Assembly: GCA_009760855.2 (NCBI GenBank)
Contig: WPIO01000023.1
Span: 3,664,501-3,728,500, forward strand
Reading direction: 5' to 3'
Source: Cristatella mucedo
Lineage: Eukaryota; Bryozoa; Phylactolaemata; Cristatellidae
DNA: 64,000 nucleotides
A program made the position numbers and the translations under genes. Positions 58,353 to 64,000 of this stretch are shown piece by piece; position 1 is the stretch's first letter; each line of letters begins with the position of its first letter. The notes below the pieces were generated by a model. It saw only the letters and a list, made by a program, of their open reading frames with translations. It did no database searches and was not told the DNA's origin.

Positions 58353-59539
58353 ATGTTTAACGGAAAAATTTACTCTAGTGGTAAAAACCTTACAAAGGAA
58401 GTGTTCAAGAGGCATTAGATTATGAAACTAAACTGCAAAACCTGCAAGATCTAAGAGATGCAAATATTCTAGAAAATTCCAGTGAGATACAAAGAATAGA
58501 ATCAGAAATTGCTATAAGAGATGCTGCTGAGCATAGACTAAACGAGCAAGCATTAGAGAGATCTACTGATAACTCAGGTAAAGTTGTTGTTGAGAAACTT
58601 AAAAGAATTAGACCTAAGCTTGCTTTACAGATAGAAAACAAAGAACAATTGTAGAAAGTTTTAGAATACAAACAAAAACCAGATATATCAAGCACTATTC
58701 AAAAAGCAAGAACAGCTGTTAGTAAAGGAAAGCATAAAAAAGCGATTACTATAGCAAATCAAGCAAAGACATATGCTGCAAATCCAGAAATACGAGAAGC
58801 TATCGATGCTGCTCAAAAAGGTTTAGCTGAGGAGTTAAATTTAAATCCAACTACTGGCACACCGAAGAAAACTCAAATAAAAGATTTTGATAAAGCTGAA
58901 CTAATTAAATTACTTAATGAAAAAAACGGATATTTTCCAAGTTACGTACCAAGAATAATAAATGAGATTGATAGTATAAATAAATATTTAAAACTATATG
59001 AACTTGGACAAAAGCTTTTTATTGAAAAAATGGATACTCCTGAACAAGAACTAGGTCAGACTGCCCATAATATATTAAAATTTGCAATTGGTTATTATAA
59101 TAAACTTGATGGTAAACAGGTTGAAGCAATAAAAAAGCATAACAGCATATATGTTAACAGTTGTAAAAAAAGATTTACTTGATATTATTGAAACAAAGAA
59201 AACTGGTGGAATATCAAAACCAATAAGAAAGATGGTTGAAAACCTTAGTTTTTCCAGTGTTATTGCAGAGCTAGACAAAAAGAAAAAAGAAGTATAAAAG
59301 AGCAAAGGGTTTTAGATTATTTAAGACCAAAAGTTGGCAAAGGAATAGAAATAATACCATTAGTTGTAAAGAATGATTCAGAAGTATTTGACAAAATAGA
59401 ATTGTGGATTCGTGAACTTGCTGCTGGAAATACTGGAGTAGTAAATTCTATTAGTGCTGCTGTTGATTACCTTGCAAAATCTAGAAAAGTACCAAAGTCA
59501 TACATTGCTAAGATTAATAAACTTTTATATGATATATAG
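58353..59539 (+). pseudogene. Unknown ~390-residue coiled-coil protein (frameshifted)
   Basis: ATG follows GATATAGTAAA. Early on it is Gln/Glu/Leu-rich and probably coiled coil (LQNLQDLRDANILENSSE, IAIRDAAEHRLNEQALERS); later parts are helical (GYFPSYVPRIINEIDSINK, IELWIRELAAGNTGVVNS). Breaks: a 1-base change near 58,402, an in-frame TAG at 58652, a shift between 59131 and 59171 and one at the A6 run at 59283-59288. Its TAG stop (59537-59539) lies inside the TATATAG signal of the next gene. No family recognised; its place between ATPase and capsid genes suggests a virion role. Confidence 0.6.
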
Positions 59540-59542
59540 AAA

Positions 59543-60415
59543 ATGTCTGATCTTCTTGGTTTAGCTAAGGATATTCTAAAAAATATTGAATCAATCAAAA
59601 AGGGTACTGCTGCAGGTAAAGAGGGGTATATTTTTAATGTAACAGGAACTACTAATCCAATTAGAATTAGAATTAGTGATCCTATAAAACTTAAGAATAA
59701 AAACTTTAAAGTTTGCTTCAAAAAGTTTGTTGGAACTAATTCTATTAAGAACATTACATCATCTAATAATACTTTTGTGTATAGACTTGTTGGTGGTTCT
59801 AAGCGAATAGTAAGAGTTCCACCTGGTATATACGCTCCTGTATCTGATGATGTAAATGTTGGAATAGTAGATGCAATAAATAATTCTATTGTTTTATCTG
59901 GAAGTGATAAGTTTGTTATAGGCATTGATACTGCTACTTCTAATTCTTGGATTACTATGCCTGCTGGGTTTACATTTGTTGCTGTTAAATCTACCATAGC
60001 TCCATTACTTGGATTTACTGGAACTGTTTATACAACAGACAAGACACTTCCATTAGATACATATAGTGAAGCTCCTGGAAAACAGTTTACCCAAGTAGTT
60101 GTTGATCCTGCAGAAAAAAATATTTCAGAGAATGAAGTTTTTGTTTCTGACCTAAACTTAATTCTTATAAATTGTAATTTGGTTGCGAGTGGAACAAGTT
60201 ATATAAATAATATCGAAACGCAGGCTCTAAGACGTTTTGCTTATAATTTATATCCTTGGGAACAAATGGTATATGAACCGAATACTCTTGAATATCACAA
60301 TCTTGTTGGCGATTCTATTTCTGATATATTGATTACTATTACAGATCAAAATTTGAAAGTCTTAGATTTTGGTTCTCAACAAATTACTGTTGTAATAGAA
60401 ATTATTGAAATATAA
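59543..60415 (+). CDS. Probable minor capsid (penton-like) protein 1, 290 residues
   Basis: ATG directly after TATATAGAAA. It is a beta-rich protein (IFNVTGTTNPIRIRISDPI, RIVRVPPGIYAPVSDDVN) with a C-terminal strand pair ILITITDQNLKVLDFGSQQ. The same ending pattern (TDQN plus strands) occurs in the next gene, so the two seem to be paralogues. In Polinton-like elements a single-jelly-roll penton protein is encoded near the major capsid gene and ends in a similar DQ-containing motif. Intact. Confidence 0.55.
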   Translation: MSDLLGLAKDILKNIESIKKGTAAGKEGYIFNVTGTTNPIRIRISDPIKLKNKNFKVCFKKFVGTNSIKNITSSNNTFVYRLVGGSKRIVRVPPGIYAPVSDDVNVGIVDAINNSIVLSGSDKFVIGIDTATSNSWITMPAGFTFVAVKSTIAPLLGFTGTVYTTDKTLPLDTYSEAPGKQFTQVVVDPAEKNISENEVFVSDLNLILINCNLVASGTSYINNIETQALRRFAYNLYPWEQMVYEPNTLEYHNLVGDSISDILITITDQNLKVLDFGSQQITVVIEIIEI

Positions 60416-60422
60416 TATAAGA

Positions 60423-61277
60423 ATGTCCATAAGAATAACTGGAACTACCAGTTCATATTCAAAAACTCTTGTTCCTCCAATCTTATTAGGATCAGATTCT
60501 GTTTATAACAAAATAGGCTTATGGAGAGTTGAGTTTACATATACAAACAGAGTAATAACAAATGTTACTACTGGTGTAAACGATATGCTTTGGTATAAAA
60601 CAATAACATCTCCAAACAATTTCTCAGTTGCTATACCAGAAGGATATTATGATAGTCAAAAGATTGTTTATGCATTAAATCAAGTACTATTAAATGTAAA
60701 ACAAAACTCTATGCTCATCAATACTGCTGTTAGAAGTAGTACTGGAATTAGATTTAGCGTCGATATTGATGATAGAATAATAATGCAAGTTGCTGGTGAT
60801 TTTGTTGTATTGCTCGGAACAAATTCTGGAATAATCAACTCTATTGGAGATACTATAGGATTTAATTCAAATTTGCAAGGCACATATGATTCAGCAATGG
60901 TTGGTGGAACACCATATGAAGCTATAGAAAAAGCAATGTATTTTTCTGGTACTTACAAGGCTTGGAATAAAATGCAGTTGCCAGATAATTCTGGAGTAAA
61001 ATGGATAAGCATTGATTGTGATCTTGTAGATCCTAGTAAGAACTATGTTGAACATAAAAAAGGATTTTTAGAACAGTCTTCGTCTTTATATTTAATTAAT
61101 ATTGATGATATTGATCCAGGAGAAAAGGTTGATGTACACATTCTAAACATTTTATTCTTGCCAACTCGCGGAGATATTGATGGTATTAGCAGTATTACAA
61201 TTAGCTTAACTGACCAAAATAGAAATAAAATAAATACTATTACAGATGTTATAGCTACATTAGAAATTTCGAAATAA
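60423..61277 (+). CDS. Probable minor capsid (penton-like) protein 2, 284 residues
   Basis: Start chosen at ATG 60423 (MSIRITGTTSSYSKTLVPP), right after TAATATAAGA; it begins 8 bases after the preceding stop. It is beta-rich, with SVAIPEGYYDSQKIVYALNQ resembling the PPGIY-type segment of the neighbour, and it ends ISSITISLTDQNRNKINTI. It looks like a diverged duplicate of the gene before it. Intact. Confidence 0.55.
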   Translation: MSIRITGTTSSYSKTLVPPILLGSDSVYNKIGLWRVEFTYTNRVITNVTTGVNDMLWYKTITSPNNFSVAIPEGYYDSQKIVYALNQVLLNVKQNSMLINTAVRSSTGIRFSVDIDDRIIMQVAGDFVVLLGTNSGIINSIGDTIGFNSNLQGTYDSAMVGGTPYEAIEKAMYFSGTYKAWNKMQLPDNSGVKWISIDCDLVDPSKNYVEHKKGFLEQSSSLYLINIDDIDPGEKVDVHILNILFLPTRGDIDGISSITISLTDQNRNKINTITDVIATLEISK

Positions 61278-61283
61278 TATAGG

Positions 61284-61880
61284 ATGGGTAGCTATGCTAG
61301 AATTGGTCATGGAAGGATAACTGGTGGAAAATACCATGGTTCTGGCATACTTGATAAGATTATTGATGGTATTGGGAAAGCAGCTCCTGTGCTTACTGGA
61401 CTTACTGGGCTTAGTATGAATATTGCTAACAAAGGAATTGAAATGCATCAGGCAAGAAAATTAACTGAACTGCAGACGAAGAAAGAAAAGATTGACCAGG
61501 AATATGCCAATAAACGTAGAGATATTGATGATAAAGCTGAAGAGGAAAGAAGAAAGAAAGAATATGAATATGAATTAGAAAAAAGAAAGAAAGAAGAAAA
61601 TTATGATAGAAAGCTTAGAGAGATTGATCTTGAGATAAAACGAGCAATGCTTGATAAACTTAAACCAAAAAGCAAAAAGAAATACAAAGCAAAAATGGAG
61701 GATTCTGAAACTGAAGATTATTCAGAAACGTTAAAGGAAAATGATCCTAAGGCATATACAAAAATAGAAAGAGTTATAAAAGAGAAATCTGCTGTTCCTG
61801 AAATTATGCCTAGGCCTGATGGATATGGCGGATACATGAAAAAAATTGGTGCTGGTTTATACATTCAGAATAAGAAATAA
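61284..61880 (+). CDS. Gly-rich N-terminus plus charged coiled-coil protein, 198 residues
   Basis: ATG directly after TAATATAGG. Residues 1-50 are Gly-rich with an amphipathic stretch (KIIDGIGKAAPVLTGLTGL); residues 60-130 are a highly charged coiled coil (EEERRKKEYEYELEKRKKE); the end is GYGGYMKKIGAGLYIQNKK. It could be a minor virion or cement protein, or a protein-VI-like factor, judged only from layout and place before the capsid gene. Intact. Confidence 0.6.
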   Translation: MGSYARIGHGRITGGKYHGSGILDKIIDGIGKAAPVLTGLTGLSMNIANKGIEMHQARKLTELQTKKEKIDQEYANKRRDIDDKAEEERRKKEYEYELEKRKKEENYDRKLREIDLEIKRAMLDKLKPKSKKKYKAKMEDSETEDYSETLKENDPKAYTKIERVIKEKSAVPEIMPRPDGYGGYMKKIGAGLYIQNKK

Positions 61881-61906
61881 ATTTTTACTTTTTTATATAG
61901 AGAAAA

Positions 61907-63642
61907 ATGGCAAGTGCTCCAATTGAGAACATACTCGAATTAGGTGATCCTAGTTTTCCTAATTATAAAATTAAAGATTATAAATAAAGAGAGTTTTATC
62001 AGAGTAATGGAAATGAGACAGATGATATTGCAAATAAACTAGTTACATTTACTGTTCCTGGAGAACAACAACTATGCTATGTTTTATCTGATGCTTATCT
62101 ATTACTTGAAGGACAACTAAGAGTCCAGAAAGCTGCTAATGGTGCCTATAATGCACCTAATAAAAACCTTGCTGCTGGTCTTGTCAACAACGCTGGGGCA
62201 TGGATGTTTAGCTCGATGAGAATTAGACTTGGTGCTGAGGAGATAGAAAGCTAATCATTGAAAGAGGGTCCTGGAAGTGTCTCAACTCTTATGGGTTATC
62301 TCACTTATCCAAATGATTACAACCGAACAGAAGGACATGCAACTGGATGGAAAAAAGATGAGGCAAGCTCAATTCAGGATTTTTATCCTACTACTGCTAA
62401 CAATGGTGGGAATGCTATAAATGATAAAAGCTATCCATATTTAAGTCCTCCCGCATCTTTGGCAACTGCTAACAATAACGGTTTTATTTATAGAAGAGGA
62501 CTATCACATATCTTAGCTGATAATCCTGGAACTTTTAGTATTTCACTTCCACTTGCAAGAATGTCTGGATTTTGTGCTGATATGAATAAAATTCTTTATA
62601 ATATTCCTTTCACCCTTGAAATGACACGCACTGGTGGTAGTGATTTTGATGCTATTATTACTGGTCCAACAGGTGCAGCTGCTAATACTACAAACGCGAT
62701 TTTATCAAGAGGAGGAGCTGTAGCAAATGGAGAAGGAGTTTGGACTGCATTCAAAATTAGTATGTCAAAAATGAGACTTATGGTTCCTTGTGTTAGTCCT
62801 AAAGAAAGCATTCAAAGAGCGCTTGCAGATGTATCAAGTGAGGAGGAGCTGTAGCAAATGGAGAAGGAGTTTGGACTGCATTCAAAATTAGTATGTCAAA
62901 AATGAGACTTATGGTTCCTTGTGTTAGTCCTAAAGAAAGCATTCAAAGAGCGCTTGCAGATGTATCAAGTGAGAGAGCAAAGAAAATTAGACTTAATTAC
63001 AGAGTTAGACGTTATGAAAATATGACGCTAAATAATTTCAACCAAAGTCTAAAATATACTAGAACTCTATCTGTACAAAATACTATTGATAAAGTCAGGT
63101 GGTTAATTGTTGCTGCTCAAAACACAAACAAATATAATGATTACCCTGGAAATCCTTGCACATACAATCATTGTGATATTAAAAATGTAACTGTGCTTGC
63201 TAATGGTTCAAAGTAATACCCTACTGTTGCTAGAAGTAGCTTTCCTAGAGATGGAAAGTGTTCTACTGCATATTTAGATTTTACAGAGTTTAGAAAACAA
63301 TATCTTGGATTAAATAAACTTACAGAACCAGTTGGTGTTACTTATCCTGAATGGTTAACACTTTATCCAATTCATGTAATTGATTTGCAATATAATGATG
63401 AGCCTCTAAGAATTACTTCAAAACTTGATGTAAGTATTGAGTTTAACGCTCAAATCCCTGCAGCTGCGGCTGCTACTGCTGCTAATGGTAATATTCCTGC
63501 AGCTGTTGCAATTCCTGCGACAAGTATTATGGTTCATTATTTAACTATCTGTGAGAACACTGCTGAACTTACTTCTAATGGTAATGGTTCACCATTTACT
63601 TGCAGTAAAGGGACATATGTTTAGGATGGAACTGACATTTAA
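61907..63642 (+). pseudogene. Major capsid protein, double-jelly-roll type (broken)
   Basis: ATG after TTATATAGAGAAAA. The capsid-forming protein is recognised from the series FTVPGEQQLCYVLSDAYLLL, WMFSSMRIRLGAEEIES, GSVSTLMGYLTYPNDY, PLARMSGFCADMNKILY, then YNHCDIKNVTVLANGSK and YPIHVIDLQYNDEPL, which is the order found in the Polinton-like capsid family. Breaks: TAA at 61985, TAA at 62252, a perfect 131-bp tandem duplication (62709-62970) that shifts the frame by two, TAA at 63214, and TAG at 63622 shortly before the next TAA at 63640. It cannot make a normal capsid protein as assembled. Confidence 0.85.
62709..62970 (+). repeat. Perfect 131-bp tandem duplication in the capsid gene
   Basis: 62709-62839 and 62840-62970 are identical. 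131 is not a multiple of three, so the frame is lost after the first copy and resumes in another frame. The perfect identity means it is very recent or an assembly artefact. Confidence 0.95.
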
Positions 63643-63664
63643 AAAAATTTAAACCAGAAATATA

Positions 63665-64000
63665 ATGAATAAATTTGATTTTGTACAAGGTTCAGATGAG
63701 TGGAAAAAATCGATGTCCTTGAATATTGGAGGCTCAGAGGTTTACTCATTGCTTGGAAATGATCTAGTATTTGGAGAACAGATCGAATATGATATAGAAT
63801 TAATTGCAAATAGAAAACTAAAAAAATACATTGCTAATAATTCTAGTATGAGATTTCCTCCAATGTTATTTGGTTAAGTATTTGAACCTATTGCTGCAAA
63901 GTTTTTAGAAATGAAACTTAAAGTAAAACTTGATAGTGCAAATGATTGTTTTAGTAGTGATGGTGTGTACAGATATTCTCCTGATGGAATAATAAACAGC
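63665..64000 (+). pseudogene. YqaJ/lambda-exonuclease-type nuclease, N-terminal part, with in-frame stop (runs off window)
   Basis: ATG after AAATATA. FVQGSDEWKKSMSLNIGGSE matches the start of YqaJ-type recombination exonucleases (QG..EW...R...I..SE); VFEPIAAKFLE is the next conserved helix and YSPDGII near the window end contains the catalytic Pro-Asp of the PD-(D/E)XK site. Such enzymes process DNA ends during viral replication and recombination. An in-frame TAA stands at 63875-63877, just before VFEPI. The rest lies beyond the window. Confidence 0.75.

Larger units (their letters stand above)
45400..64000. mobile_element. Integrated Polinton/Maverick-adintovirus-like element (left part, right end outside window)
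   Basis: Base composition drops sharply in G+C near 45,400 and the region becomes intronless with closely packed genes on both strands. Hallmarks are family-B polymerase, packaging ATPase, jelly-roll capsid protein, adenain-like protease and phospholipase A2-like protein. The left edge lies between the fading Gypsy match (about 45,295) and the polymerase start (45,533); a terminal inverted repeat cannot be tested because the other end is missing. No rve-type integrase is seen in this part. About ten in-frame stops and several frameshifts affect roughly half the genes. Confidence 0.85.

Noticed and set aside
45614-63877. TAA/TAG read as glutamine in the viral element (alternative genetic code)
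   Set aside because: Many intact genes end in TAA directly before the next start signal (for example at 49919, 50176, 56374, 58337, 60413, 61275, 61878), so TAA is a real stop; frameshifts in the same genes fit decay or assembly errors better.
1-64000. CRISPR arrays, rRNA genes, bacterial operons
   Set aside because: No regularly spaced direct repeats and no rRNA-like sequence were seen; host genes are spliced and eukaryotic.

Overview
The window looks like genomic DNA of an invertebrate animal with an integrated, partly decayed large DNA-virus-like element on its right side. The host part (about 1-45,300) has spliced genes with GT/AG introns, LINE and SINE copies, microsatellites and a CpG-rich promoter. 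The right part (about 45,400 to the end) is much more AT-rich, gene-dense and intronless. The host species cannot be fixed from the sequence; the three host genes are widespread in animals, and a marine invertebrate (sponge or cnidarian grade) is only a guess.

Host genes. The 3' half of a HEATR6-like gene runs on + (exons between 919 and 11,027). It meets tail-to-tail a complete six-exon PRKRIP1-like gene on - (21,839 to 11,214); their stop codons are 186 bp apart. PRKRIP1 is head-to-head with a two-exon voltage-gated proton channel gene (Hv1/HVCN1-like, + strand, 24,006-33,827) across a 2.2 kb GC-rich region. The proton channel has a 9 kb intron full of transposon debris.

Host repeats. One young LINE family of the L2/CR1 type (called LINE-A here) has at least ten copies, two with long open reverse-transcriptase frames. 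Its 3' end carries a stem-loop and an (ATT)n tail. A second LINE family (LINE-B) and two tRNA-derived SINE families are present; SINE-1 shares the 3' stem-loop region of LINE-A. There is a 512 bp pogo-like MITE. A broken Gypsy-type gag-protease remnant at 42.5-45.3 kb was split by a LINE-A insertion with a target-site duplication, and it abuts the viral element.

Viral element (about 45.4 kb to beyond 64 kb). It encodes a protein-primed family-B DNA polymerase with an endonuclease-VII-like insert, a packaging ATPase, a double-jelly-roll-type major capsid protein, two related probable minor capsid proteins, an adenain-like cysteine protease joined to a zinc ribbon, a parvovirus-type phospholipase A2-like protein, three tandem fibre-like genes, an HNH-AP2 endonuclease, a YqaJ-type exonuclease and several unknown small proteins. 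This set fits the Polinton/Maverick-adintovirus group. No integrase and no second terminal repeat are visible, so the element is incomplete in this window. Almost every gene has a TATAG/TATAAG motif directly before its ATG, often overlapping the previous stop codon. About half of the genes are intact; polymerase, capsid protein, protease, two fibre genes and the exonuclease carry stops or frameshifts, so this copy as assembled is probably not functional.
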